Source: WHSW01 sp963842795 | GTDB taxonomy: Bacteria; Actinomycetota; Thermoleophilia; Solirubrobacterales; 70-9 | NCBI GenBank assembly: GCA_963842795.1 | Contig: CAWJHV010000039.1 | Span: forward strand, 1-64,000 | DNA: 64,000 nt | Reading direction: 5' to 3' | In this document: positions 9,431 to 17,031 of the stretch, in pieces | Numbering within the stretch: the stretch's first letter is position 1 | Layout: the number at the start of each line of letters is the position of its first letter | Notes under the pieces: model-generated | What the model was told of the DNA's origin: nothing | What the model saw: only the letters and a program-made list of their open reading frames with translations | The model's database searches: none | Made by a program: the position numbers and the translations under genes

Positions 9431-10051
9431 TCACGCGTTCTTGATGACTATGCCTTCGAGGATGTGGGCGACGGACTCGGTGGCGTCGATCGCCCGCTCG
9501 AGCCTGAGGAAGATGTCCCTCCAGCGGATCACGAACATCGGGTCGATCCCGTTCGCGAACAGCGACGCGACCGCGTCGCGGTAGAGGCGGTCGCCGTCAT
9601 TCTCGAGCCGGTGGATCTCGATCCAATACGGCTCGAGGCCCTTGAACCCGCGCAGGTGCTCGAGCGCGCCGGCGACCTGCTCGCAGCTCAGCACGAGGAC
9701 GTCGGCCATCTGCAGCGCCTGCTCCATCGGCGCCTCGATCCGGTAGAGGCCCATGAAGTCGGCGGTCTCCTCGATGTGGTCCACGATGTCGTCGAGCTGC
9801 GTGGAGAGCCCGTAGATGTCCTCTCCGTCGAGAGGGGTGACGAAGGTCGAGTTGAGCCGCTTGATCAGCGCGTGGGTGATCCGGTCGCCCTCCTGCTCGG
9901 CGAGCAGGATCTCCTGCGCGAGATGGCTGCTGTCCGGCCAGCTCTCGAGCATGTCCTTGAGGAGCCGCGCAGCGCGAACGGTGTTTTGCCCCGCCTCGCT
10001 GAACAGGTCGAAGAAGACTCTGTCCTTCGGGACCAGCGACGGCAGCGGCAT
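9431..10051 (-). CDS. PhoU-like DUF47 family phosphate-transport regulator
   Basis: A 206-residue, all-helical cytoplasmic protein of the PhoU/DUF47 group that pairs with PiT transporters. Typical segments are FFDLFSEAGQNTVRAARLLK, AEQEGDRITHALIKRLNSTF, TPLDGEDIYGLSTQLDDIVD, and a second three-helix bundle with EIHRLENDGDRLYRDAVASL. The repeated E-x-x-x-D pattern binds metal clusters in the family. It lies directly between the UDP-GlcNAc epimerase and the PiT gene, with gaps of nine and six bases, so it is co-transcribed with both. Its likely job is to adjust PiT activity to cell phosphate. Confidence 0.9.
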   Translation of the reverse strand: MPLPSLVPKDRVFFDLFSEAGQNTVRAARLLKDMLESWPDSSHLAQEILLAEQEGDRITHALIKRLNSTFVTPLDGEDIYGLSTQLDDIVDHIEETADFMGLYRIEAPMEQALQMADVLVLSCEQVAGALEHLRGFKGLEPYWIEIHRLENDGDRLYRDAVASLFANGIDPMFVIRWRDIFLRLERAIDATESVAHILEGIVIKNA

Positions 10052-10060
10052 CCCGCGAAG

Positions 10061-11128
10061 CTACCAGTCCGCCAGCGCTGCGGCGACGCGCTGGGCCGCA
10101 TCGCCATCCCATTTCTCCGGTGGTTGCGGACGCTCCGCCGGAGCCCCCGCGAGCAGCTCCGGGATCTCGACGATGCGCTCCGGCGCCAGCCCGAGCAGGG
10201 TGTTGGTACCGGCGCGCACGGTCACCGGGCGCTCGGTGTTGTCGCGCAGGGTGAAGCAGGGGATCCCGAGATAGGTGGTCTCCTCCTGGATCCCGCCGGA
10301 GTCGGTGAGCACCGCCGCCGCGTCGGCCTCGAGCGAGAGGAAGTCGAGGTAGCCCACCGGGTCGGTGAGGATCACCGACCCCGCCCCGCCCGAGCCGAGC
10401 ATCTTCCTGGTCCGCGGGTGGACCGGGAACAGCACCGGCATCCGCGCCGCGACCGCGTCGAGCGCGGCGATCGCCTCGCCGAGCAGCGGCCCGTCGACGA
10501 GCGCCGGCCGGTGGAGGGTGACGAGCAGGTAGGAGCCCGGCGCGACCCCCGCCTCGCGGGCCGCCGGCCGGGCCCGGAAGCGATCCTCGAGGGCGACCAG
10601 GGTGTCGATCATCGTGTTTCCGACGAACTCGAAGCGGTCCTCCGCGACACCCTCGGCGCGCAGGTTGTCCTCGGCCTCGGGCGAGTGCAGGAAGAGGAGC
10701 TCGGAGAGGTGGTCGGTGACGATGCGGTTGATCTCCTCGGGCATCGTCCGGTCGAAGCTGCGCAGGCCGGACTCGACATGGCCGATCGGGATCTCCAGCC
10801 GGGCGGCGCCGAGCGCCGCGGCGAGGGTCGAGTTGACGTCGCCCGGCACGAGCACGACGTCGGGCCGCTCGGCGCGCAGCACCGGCTCCAGCCGCTCGAG
10901 CACGCGCGCCGTCTGCTCCCCGTGGCTCCCCGAGCCGACCCCGAGCATGTAATCGGGCTCCGGGACCCCGAGCTGCTCGAAGAAGATCTCCGACATCGCC
11001 CGGTCGTAGTGCTGGCCGGTGTGCACGACCACCGACGCGTCGGCGCCGAAGCGCTCGCGCGCCGCGGCGATCACCGGCGCCATCTTGACGAAGTTCGGCC
11101 GCGTGCCGAGAACGTGGACGATCCTCAT
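10061..11128 (-). CDS. wecB: UDP-N-acetylglucosamine 2-epimerase (non-hydrolysing)
   Basis: Converts UDP-GlcNAc to UDP-ManNAc for surface polysaccharides or wall teichoic-acid-type linkage units. The 355-residue protein has the GT-B fold signature: VHVLGTRPNFVKMAPVIAA at the N-terminus, VVVHTGQHYDRAMSEIFFEQ, LVPGDVNSTLAAALGAARL, and IGHVESGLRSFDRTMPEEIN with the conserved His and Glu residues. The C-terminal half has VLTDSGGIQEETTYLGIPCF and LRDNTERPVTVRAGTN. Length is normal for the family (about 370). It sits in a seven-gene unit, 15 bases after the hydrolase gene, with no other polysaccharide genes nearby. Confidence 0.93.
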   Translation of the reverse strand: MRIVHVLGTRPNFVKMAPVIAAARERFGADASVVVHTGQHYDRAMSEIFFEQLGVPEPDYMLGVGSGSHGEQTARVLERLEPVLRAERPDVVLVPGDVNSTLAAALGAARLEIPIGHVESGLRSFDRTMPEEINRIVTDHLSELLFLHSPEAEDNLRAEGVAEDRFEFVGNTMIDTLVALEDRFRARPAAREAGVAPGSYLLVTLHRPALVDGPLLGEAIAALDAVAARMPVLFPVHPRTRKMLGSGGAGSVILTDPVGYLDFLSLEADAAAVLTDSGGIQEETTYLGIPCFTLRDNTERPVTVRAGTNTLLGLAPERIVEIPELLAGAPAERPQPPEKWDGDAAQRVAAALADW

Positions 11129-11143
11129 CGCGATCCGGCTCCC

Positions 11144-12025
11144 CTACAGGTGGCGTTCGAGGAAGGCGAGCTGGTCGGTCACGGCGCGCTCGAACGGCTC
11201 GCCGAGGTAGATGTCGAAGTGGCCGCCCCAATACTCGATCAGCTCGCCTTGCGGGGCGAGCGCGGCGACCCTGCGCGCCGGCGCCGGCGGCGTGACTGCG
11301 TCCGAGCTCATCACCTGGACCAGGAGCGGCGCCCGCACCCCCGCCGCCTTGCGCACGGGCCGGTAGCCGGGCAGCGTCAGCGTCGCCCGGGGGATGAACC
11401 GGTTCGGCCACTCGTAGCCGGGCGGGAACAGCGCCAGATAGCCCGGCTCGGCGTCGGGGCTGTTCATCGCCGCCAGCTTCCCCGGCGGGGCGACCACCGG
11501 GATCAGCCGCGGCGGGTCCCCGAACAGCGCGCCGGCGAAGTCGGCGATCCCGGCGCGCGACATCCGGATCAGGTCCCCGAGCCCGGCGGCCCGCAGGGTG
11601 GCGAGCCCGTCGGTGTACGGCGCTTGCGCGATCACCGCCGCGAGCCGCGGGTCGTCGACCGCCAGCTCGATCACGTGGCCGCCGGAGAACGACGTGCCCC
11701 AGGCCGCGATCCGGTCCGCGTCGATCCCCTCCGCGCCCCGGGCGTGCGCGATCGCCGCCCGCCAGTCCTCATGCTGGCGGGCGACGTCGATCAGCAGCCG
11801 CGGCTCGCCGCCGGAGTCGCCGTGGTGGCGGTAGTCGAAGACCAGGGCGGCATGCCCGGCGCCCGCGAAACGCTCGGCATAGGCGTCCAGGCGCGCCTCC
11901 TTGACCCCGCCGAAGCCGTGCGCGAGGACCACGCAGGAGACCTCGCCCGCCGCCCCGTCGGGCCGGTAGAGCCAGCCCGCGCACTCCGCGTCGCCGGAGC
12001 GGAAGCGAACGTCCTCACGGCCCAT
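11144..12025 (-). CDS. Alpha/beta hydrolase (dienelactone-hydrolase/peptidase-like)
   Basis: Cytoplasmic serine hydrolase of 293 residues. The oxyanion region is VVLAHGFGGVKEARLDAYAE. The nucleophile elbow is AAWGTSFSGGHV (Ser near 113). Late in the protein LLVQVMSSDAVTPP supplies the acid and YWGGHFDIY the catalytic His. A lid-like insertion (residues 140-200) is rich in Pro and aromatics. The ATG at 12025 abuts the pterin dehydratase stop without a spacer. Substrate is unknown; similar proteins act on esters, lactones or as acyl hydrolases. Confidence 0.85.
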   Translation of the reverse strand: MGREDVRFRSGDAECAGWLYRPDGAAGEVSCVVLAHGFGGVKEARLDAYAERFAGAGHAALVFDYRHHGDSGGEPRLLIDVARQHEDWRAAIAHARGAEGIDADRIAAWGTSFSGGHVIELAVDDPRLAAVIAQAPYTDGLATLRAAGLGDLIRMSRAGIADFAGALFGDPPRLIPVVAPPGKLAAMNSPDAEPGYLALFPPGYEWPNRFIPRATLTLPGYRPVRKAAGVRAPLLVQVMSSDAVTPPAPARRVAALAPQGELIEYWGGHFDIYLGEPFERAVTDQLAFLERHL

Positions 12026-12307
12026 TCAATCGAGCTTGTCGATTCGCGAGGCGAGCTCGAAATCGGCCTCGGTGAGGCCGCCGGCGGCGTGATTGGTGAT
12101 CGAGACCTTGACCTCGCTCCAGGAGAGCTCGAGGTCGGGATGGTGGCCCATCTCCTCCGCCGGGCCGGTGAGCCGGCGGACGAACTCGACCGAGCCGACG
12201 AAGTCACCGTGGTCGAAGGTCTTGGTGATCGCATCGCCCTCGCGCGCCCAGCCGTCGAGCTCGCCGAGCTTCGCCTCGATCTCGTCGTCGGAAAGCAGAT
12301 CCGCCAT
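12026..12307 (-). CDS. phhB: 4a-hydroxytetrahydrobiopterin dehydratase (PCD/DCoH)
   Basis: Small dehydratase of 93 residues that regenerates dihydropterin after pterin-dependent hydroxylation. The hallmark residues are present: EMGHHPDLELSWSEVKVSI, then TNHAAGGLTEADFELASRID, with the catalytic His residues at GHHP and NHAAGG. The N-terminal helix DDEIEAKLGELDGW and FVRRLTGPAEE fit the family. First gene of the minus-strand unit leading into the phosphate genes. No pterin-dependent hydroxylase is visible nearby, so a moonlighting or pterin-salvage role is possible. Confidence 0.92.
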   Translation of the reverse strand: MADLLSDDEIEAKLGELDGWAREGDAITKTFDHGDFVGSVEFVRRLTGPAEEMGHHPDLELSWSEVKVSITNHAAGGLTEADFELASRIDKLD

Positions 12308-12338
12308 GCCCGCAGCTTATCCTCGCACCGTGAAGGGA

Positions 12339-12368
12339 AGCCGAGCCGCGCCGCTGTTGAGGCGCCTT
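12339..12368 (+). repeat. 30-base dispersed repeat, leader copy
   Basis: These 30 bases recur without mismatch at 43873-43902 inside lysS, with a third, near-identical copy directly after that one. This copy ends five bases before the ATG of the BtuF-like gene, in the gap between divergent genes. It contains the inverted pair GGCGC/GCGCC about eight bases apart. Function unknown. Confidence 0.85.
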
Positions 12369-12373
12369 ATTCG

Positions 12374-13285
12374 ATGAGGATCGCGAGCCTGGTCCCCTCG
12401 GCGACCGAGGCGCTGTTCGCGCTCGGCCTCGGCGACTCGGTCGTCGCGGTCACCCATGAGTGCGACCACCCGCCCGCCGCGACCGAGTTGCCGAAGCTGA
12501 CCGCGAGCGTGATCGGCGAGGGGCTCGAGCCGGCCGAGATCGACGCCCGGGTGCGCGAGGTGACCGCGCGCGGCGAATCGCTGTACACGCTCGACGAGGC
12601 GACCCTGGCCGCGCTCGACCCCGATCTGATCGTCACCCAGGCCCTGTGCGCGGTGTGCGCCGTCTCTTTCGACGACGTCCGCGCGGTCGCGTCCCGCCTC
12701 GCCACCCGGCCGGCGGTCGTCTCGCTCGACCCGGAGACGCTCGAGGAGGTGCTCGGCGACCTGCCGCGGCTCGCCGCCGCGGCCGGCGAGCCGGCCCTCG
12801 GCGACCGCCTGCTCGAGCGGCTGCGGCCGCGGCTGGCGGGGGTGGACGCCGCCGTCGCCGGGCTTCCCCGCCCCCGTGTGGCGGCGCTCGAGTGGCTCGA
12901 CCCGCTCTACGCCGGCGGCCACTGGGTCCCCGAGATGATCGCCCGCGCCGGCGGCGAGGACGTGCTCGGGCGCACCGGCGAGAAGTCGCGGGTGATCTCC
13001 TGGGACGAGCTCGCCGCCGCCGCGCCGGAGGTGATCGTGGTGATGCCGTGCGGCCTCTACGTGGACGAGGCCGCGGCGCAGGCGCGCAGCCGGGTCGATC
13101 GCCTGCGTGGCCTCGGCGCCGGCCGGGTGGTCGCCGTCGACGCCGCCTCCTCGTTCTCGCGCCCGGGCCCGCGGCTCGTCGACGGGGTCGAGCTGCTCGC
13201 GCATGTCCTGCACCCCCAGGCCGTCGCGGCCCCGCCCGGGATCGGCTTCGAGGTCGTCGCTGAGCTGAGCGCGGCGCGGCGCTGA
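12374..13285 (+). CDS. BtuF-like cobalamin/Fe-siderophore substrate-binding protein
   Basis: A 303-residue protein with the class III ABC binding-protein fold (TroA/BtuF type). Start ATG at 12374 gives MRIASLVPSATEALFALGLG, the usual BtuF opening, followed by VVAVTHECDHP, DEATLAALDPDLIVTQALC, and in the second lobe VAALEWLDPLYAGGHWVPEM and ELAAAAPEVIVVMPCG. No signal peptide or lipobox is present. This is seen in many actinobacterial members and suggests a cytoplasmic role or a start placed too far downstream, although no in-frame start upstream looks better. No permease or ATPase gene is adjacent. The open frame continues far upstream but without coding character. Confidence 0.82.
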   Translation: MRIASLVPSATEALFALGLGDSVVAVTHECDHPPAATELPKLTASVIGEGLEPAEIDARVREVTARGESLYTLDEATLAALDPDLIVTQALCAVCAVSFDDVRAVASRLATRPAVVSLDPETLEEVLGDLPRLAAAAGEPALGDRLLERLRPRLAGVDAAVAGLPRPRVAALEWLDPLYAGGHWVPEMIARAGGEDVLGRTGEKSRVISWDELAAAAPEVIVVMPCGLYVDEAAAQARSRVDRLRGLGAGRVVAVDAASSFSRPGPRLVDGVELLAHVLHPQAVAAPPGIGFEVVAELSAARR

Positions 13286-13310
13286 GCCTCGCGAGCGCAG
13301 CGCCGCCCGC

Positions 13311-14150
13311 TCAGCCGAGGCCGGGGGGCGCGTTCGCGTCGGCGGCGATCAGGGCGCCGGCGACGGCGACCACGCAGAGCACCAGCAGGCCGACCGCCTC
13401 GAGCGCCCCGGCGTTGCTGGTCCGGCTGCGCGCGAGCGCGTTGATGAGCAGCGCCGCGAGCGCCCCTCCGACCAGGCCGCCGAGGTGGCCCCCGATGCTG
13501 ATGTTGGGGATGCTGAACGTGAAGACCAGGTTGAGGATCACGAAGAAGCCGATCTGCGACGCGAGCTCGTCGAGGCCGCGGCTGCGGGCGATCAGGAAGG
13601 CGGCGGCCATGAGCCCGAAGATGCCGCCGGACGCGCCGACGGTGAGCTCGTTAGGGTCGAGCAGCAGCGCCCCGCAGGAACCCCCGAGGATCGAGACCGC
13701 GTAGATGCCGACGAACCGCGCCGTGCCGATCGCCGGCTCGAGCAGCGAGCCGAGGATGTAGAGCGCGAACATGTTGAGCCCCAGATGGAGGAGGCCGGCG
13801 TGCAGGAAGGCCGAGGTGACGATCCGGTACGCCTCGCCGTCGGCTACAAGAGGCCCGAAGAGGCCGCCCTCGCGGATGATCTTGCCGCCGCCATCGAACG
13901 CGCCCGACCCGCCGCCCACGACCTCGGCGACGAAGGCCGCGACGCAGATGCCGATGATCGCGTAGGTCGCGGGGGCGTCGGCCCGCGACGGCGTGCCGAT
14001 GGGGTTCTTGACCTTGGTCCGCTGACTGGCGCATTCCGGGCACCGCATCCCGACCGAGGTCGAGGTCATGCAGTCGGGGCAGATCGGGCGCCCGCAGTTC
14101 GAGCAGGAGACGTTGGTCTCCCGGGCCGGGTGTCGGTAGCACGTCGCCAT
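13311..14150 (-). CDS. Rhomboid-family intramembrane serine protease with N-terminal zinc-finger
   Basis: Membrane protease of 279 residues. The start is set at ATG 14150 (MATCYRHPARETNVSC) because an earlier start would run into the anti-sigma gene. Residues 1-45 form a B-box-like zinc finger: CYRHP, CSNCGRPICPDC and MRCPECA. Six to seven membrane helices follow. Rhomboid hallmarks are FLHAGLLHLGLNMFALYILG, the nucleophile in VGASGGIFGLMAAAF, and the His in SIGGHLGGLVGGALAA. The family cuts membrane proteins within the bilayer. The zinc-finger plus rhomboid layout is common in Gram-positives. Substrate unknown. Confidence 0.92.
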   Translation of the reverse strand: MATCYRHPARETNVSCSNCGRPICPDCMTSTSVGMRCPECASQRTKVKNPIGTPSRADAPATYAIIGICVAAFVAEVVGGGSGAFDGGGKIIREGGLFGPLVADGEAYRIVTSAFLHAGLLHLGLNMFALYILGSLLEPAIGTARFVGIYAVSILGGSCGALLLDPNELTVGASGGIFGLMAAAFLIARSRGLDELASQIGFFVILNLVFTFSIPNISIGGHLGGLVGGALAALLINALARSRTSNAGALEAVGLLVLCVVAVAGALIAADANAPPGLG

Positions 14151-14202
14151 CGGCGCAGGACGATATCGGGGGCGAGGCTCCAGCCCGCGACGGACCGGGT
14201 GG

Positions 14203-14925
14203 CTAGAGCGGCGCCTGGAGAACCGGCCGGGTGGTCGGCTGGCGGCTGCCACCGCTCGGCTCGCGGGTCACGTAGAGCGCCTGCCCTCCGTGCAGCGGCG
14301 GCGCCACCGCCACCTCGGCGCTGCCGTCGCCGCTGAGGACGAAGGTGTTGCGCGGCTCCATCACCCCCGCGCGCTGGACCCAGATCTCATAGACCTCGTC
14401 GCTCGCGATCGCGGGCAGCTCGTGAACGTGCAGGGTGGCCGTGTCGCCGCTGCGCTCGAGCGTCGCCGAGACCGGCACCGCCGTGCCGACGGGCTCGGCC
14501 TTGACGAGGGTCGAGCCCCGGTCGATCGTGTCCGACCCGCGCAGCAGCCAGCCGGCGCCAACGCCGGCGATCAGCAGGATGAGCGCCGCCATGCCGACGG
14601 CGGGGCGCATGACCAGGTTGCGCAGGCCGGCCCACCACGGCTCGCGCGCCGGGGCCCGGGCCGGCGCAGCAGCGGGAGCCGGCGCGGCCTCGGCGCGCAC
14701 GGTCGCCATCAGGCTCTCGCGCAGGCTCTCCGGCGGGGTCCGCTGCTCGACCGACGCCGGCAGCAGATCGACCGCGGGGCGGAGCCAGTGCAGGCGCGCC
14801 CGGCACCCGTCGCAGTCGGAGAGGTGGCGCTCGAGCGCCGTGGCCTCTCCCTGCGCGAGCGCGCCGAGTGCGTAGGCGGCGAGATCGTCGCGGTGTTCCG
14901 GGCAGCCCCCGCGCCCGCCGGTCAC
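14203..14925 (-). CDS. Zinc anti-sigma factor, RskA type
   Basis: A 240-residue membrane-spanning anti-sigma factor controlling the sigma factor encoded just upstream. GTG at 14925 overlaps the sigma stop as GTGA. Residues 5-45 form the ZAS domain: CPEHRDDLAAYALGAL and the zinc motif H-x3-C-x2-C in RHLSDCDGC. A Pro/Ala linker leads to one membrane helix (VGMAALILLIAGVGAGWLL). The extracellular part is the RskA-like C-terminal domain (HVHELPAIASDEVYEIWVQR, then YVTREPSGGSR). By analogy with RskA, stress outside the cell leads to its degradation and release of the sigma factor. The rhomboid protease next door is a possible but unproven partner in this. Confidence 0.88.
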   Translation of the reverse strand: MTGGRGGCPEHRDDLAAYALGALAQGEATALERHLSDCDGCRARLHWLRPAVDLLPASVEQRTPPESLRESLMATVRAEAAPAPAAAPARAPAREPWWAGLRNLVMRPAVGMAALILLIAGVGAGWLLRGSDTIDRGSTLVKAEPVGTAVPVSATLERSGDTATLHVHELPAIASDEVYEIWVQRAGVMEPRNTFVLSGDGSAEVAVAPPLHGGQALYVTREPSGGSRQPTTRPVLQAPL

Positions 14926-15536
14926 GGCAGCACCTCGGACGGCCCGTCGATCCCCATCCGCTCGGCGAGCGTGACCCTGATCTTCTCGAGGCCGAGGCGC
15001 ATGCGGCCCTTCACGGTACCGAGGGGCATCCCCAACATCTCCGCTATCTCGGAATGGCTGAAGCCGCCGAAGTAGGCGAGGCCGATCACCTCGGACTGCT
15101 CGCGCGGGAGGTCGCTCAGCGCTCCGCGCACGCGCCGGGAGGTCTCGCGCTTGATCGCCTCCGAGTCCGTCAGCTCCTCCGCAGGCCGCGCCTCCAGCAC
15201 CGCCTCGTCGTCGAGATTGAGCTTCGGCGCCGATCCGGCGGCGCGCCGCAACGCGTCGATCGCGCGGTTGCGGACGATCCCGAGCGTCCACGTGCGCACG
15301 CTCCCGCGCGCAGCGTCGAAGCGGGCGCCGCTGCGCCACACCGAGAGGAACGCCTCCTGGGTCACGTCCTCGGCGATCGCCGGGTCCCCGACGATCCGGT
15401 GGGCGAGCGAGTAGGCGGCTCCCCCGTGGCGCTCGTAGAGGACGGCGAAGGCGTCGGCGTCGCGGCGCTCGACCAGGGTCATCAGATCCTCGTCGGCGAG
15501 CCGCTGCAGGGCCTCGGGTGTGAGCGCGTCGGCCAC
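14922..15536 (-). CDS. ECF sigma factor, SigK-like
   Basis: RNA polymerase sigma factor of 204 residues. Region 2 reads AFAVLYERHGGAAYSLAHRI and EDVTQEAFLSVWRSGARFD, and region 4 reads LPREQSEVIGLAYFGGFSHS and EIAEMLGMPLGTVKGRMRLG. The start is GTG at 15536. It directly precedes and overlaps the zinc anti-sigma gene, the standard arrangement for SigK/RskA-type pairs, and is divergent from the DUF4383 gene, which may be a target. No clear autoregulated promoter could be assigned by eye. Confidence 0.92.
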   Translation of the reverse strand: MADALTPEALQRLADEDLMTLVERRDADAFAVLYERHGGAAYSLAHRIVGDPAIAEDVTQEAFLSVWRSGARFDAARGSVRTWTLGIVRNRAIDALRRAAGSAPKLNLDDEAVLEARPAEELTDSEAIKRETSRRVRGALSDLPREQSEVIGLAYFGGFSHSEIAEMLGMPLGTVKGRMRLGLEKIRVTLAERMGIDGPSEVLP

Positions 15537-15644
15537 CAGGTCTATCTACGTCGCGGGTCGCGTCTCGGATCACCGCAGTTCGTCCGCGGGCCCGTGGATA
15601 GTCTCACCGATCCACGCCCCCCGTTCTCCCTGAGGAGGTCCGAG

Positions 15645-16064
15645 ATGTCAACTTCGAGTCCGGCGCAGCTCTACTGCACGCTGGTGGGCGCGGCCCTGGT
15701 GATCGCCGGGATCATCGGCTTTTTCTACAGCGCCAGCTTCGACACCGGGACGTCGAGCGTGCTCGCCAACACCGACGACGTCTTCGGGGTCCTCGGGGTC
15801 AACGGGTGGCACAACGTCGTCCACATCCTGCTCGGCCTCCTCGGCCTGGCGTGCGCCGCCTCCTACGCGCGCTCCTACGCGCTCGGCGTCGGGCTGCTCT
15901 ACCTGGTGCTCGCGCTCTGGGGCTTCGCCGAGTCCGACAACGTGCTCATCGGCCTGGTGCCGGTCAACGACGAGGACAACGTCCTGCACCTGATCCTCGG
16001 GCTCACCGGGCTCGCCGCGGGCGCCGCGTCGCCGGCGACCGGGCGGCGGGCGGCGGTCACCTGA
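15645..16064 (+). CDS. DUF4383 membrane protein
   Basis: A 139-residue protein with four membrane helices. ATG at 15645 is preceded by TGAGGAGG. The DUF4383 signature is clear: an N-terminal helix (LVGAALVIAGIIGFFY), then VFGVLGVNGWHNVVHILLGL, and the repeat-like second half NVLIGLVPVNDEDNVLHLIL and LGLTGLAAGA. The family is widespread in Actinobacteria and has no known function. It sits between two ECF sigma loci and is transcribed away from the SigK-like gene, so stress control is plausible but not shown. Confidence 0.9.
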   Translation: MSTSSPAQLYCTLVGAALVIAGIIGFFYSASFDTGTSSVLANTDDVFGVLGVNGWHNVVHILLGLLGLACAASYARSYALGVGLLYLVLALWGFAESDNVLIGLVPVNDEDNVLHLILGLTGLAAGAASPATGRRAAVT

Positions 16065-16106
16065 GAGCGCTGGACCTCGGGCGGGCGCTGCCCGCGCGGG
16101 TACTCG

Positions 16107-16439
16107 TCAGGCCAGGTCGCGCAGCCGGCGTTCGACCGTCGCCCGCAGGCCGTGCGGGCGCCGACGGCGGCGGGCCTCGACCACGACCAGCGCCGCCGCG
16201 GCGGCGCCGCCCACGGCGACCGCGGCCACCGGCCGGATCCAGTTCCGCGGGTCGCGCAGCGCCTCGAGCTCGCCCTCGCTGAGATCGTCGGCCCAGCTCG
16301 AGAGCTCGGCCGCGGCCTGCTCGGCGATCGACGACAGCGCCGTCTCCATCCGGCTCGCGAGGTCGGCCGGAGGATCGACCGGGCGCAGGGCGTCGCAGAG
16401 CAGCCGCTCGAGGTTGAGCTCCCCGGCGTGCTCACTCAT
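16107..16439 (-). CDS. Putative membrane anti-sigma partner without zinc motif
   Basis: A 110-residue protein with a helical, acidic N-terminal region (NLERLLCDALRPVDPPADLA to ALSSIAEQAAAELSSWAD), one membrane helix (VAAVAVGGAAAAALVVVEA) and a basic tail. ATG at 16439 overlaps the stop of the upstream ECF sigma by eight bases. Position, size, single helix and N-terminal helical region fit an anti-sigma factor, but the H-x3-C-x2-C zinc motif is absent. If it is an anti-sigma factor, it is of an unrecognised type. Confidence 0.65.
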   Translation of the reverse strand: MSEHAGELNLERLLCDALRPVDPPADLASRMETALSSIAEQAAAELSSWADDLSEGELEALRDPRNWIRPVAAVAVGGAAAAALVVVEARRRRRPHGLRATVERRLRDLA

Positions 16440-16998
16440 TCGACATCAGCTCCTCGAGCTGCTTGATCGCCCGATGGATGAGGACCTTGGTCGCCCCGTC
16501 CGAGCGCCCGAGCGCCCGCGCGATCTCGCGGTTGGACATCCCGAGGGCGAAACGCATGATCAGCGCCTCGCGGCGATCGTCGGAGAGCTCGTCGAGCCGC
16601 TCGATCACCTCGCGCAGCTCCTCGCGCCCCTCGACCACGCGCTCGGTCTCGTGCGGGTGCGCCGGCGGCTCGACCGCGTCGATGTTCGCCACCGGGCGCC
16701 GCGCACGGTCGCGGTAGTAGTTCGAGGCGAGGTTGTGGGCGATGCGGATCAGCCAGGGCCGCAGGGGCCGCCCGTTCGACTCCCGCTGCGCGCGCTCGAA
16801 ATGGCGGTAGGCCTGTAGGAACGCCTGCTCCGTGAGGTCCTCGGCGTCGTGATGGTTGCCGACCCGGTAGTAGGCGTAGGAGTAGACGTCGCGCAGGTGG
16901 GCCCGGTAGAGGTCGGAGAACGCCCGGTCGAGCTCCGCCTTCGAGACCGGCGTCTCGACGGCGGCGGCTTCGCCGCTGCGCTCCTCCTCGTCGCTCAC
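16432..16998 (-). CDS. ECF RNA polymerase sigma factor
   Basis: A 188-residue extracytoplasmic-function sigma factor. Region 2 is FSDLYRAHLRDVYSYAYYRV and HHDAEDLTEQAFLQAYRHFE, with PWLIRIAHNLASNYYRDRAR in region 2.4. Region 4 is DELSDDRREALIMRFALGMS and NREIARALGRSDGATKVLIH. The N-terminal 20 residues are acidic and variable. It overlaps the small membrane protein gene downstream, its likely regulator. The upstream neighbour is the acyltransferase-GpsA fusion, 33 bases away. Confidence 0.92.
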   Translation of the reverse strand: MSDEEERSGEAAAVETPVSKAELDRAFSDLYRAHLRDVYSYAYYRVGNHHDAEDLTEQAFLQAYRHFERAQRESNGRPLRPWLIRIAHNLASNYYRDRARRPVANIDAVEPPAHPHETERVVEGREELREVIERLDELSDDRREALIMRFALGMSNREIARALGRSDGATKVLIHRAIKQLEELMSNE

Positions 16999-17031
16999 GG
17001 GGCAAGCCTAGACCTCCGCCTCCTTCCCGCA

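Noticed and set aside
8609..13285. Open frame of more than 1500 codons on the plus strand
   Set aside because: Only its last 912 bases (from 12374) match a protein family. The rest runs antisense to seven well-supported genes and has the Arg/His/Asp-rich composition typical of shadow frames in GC-rich DNA.
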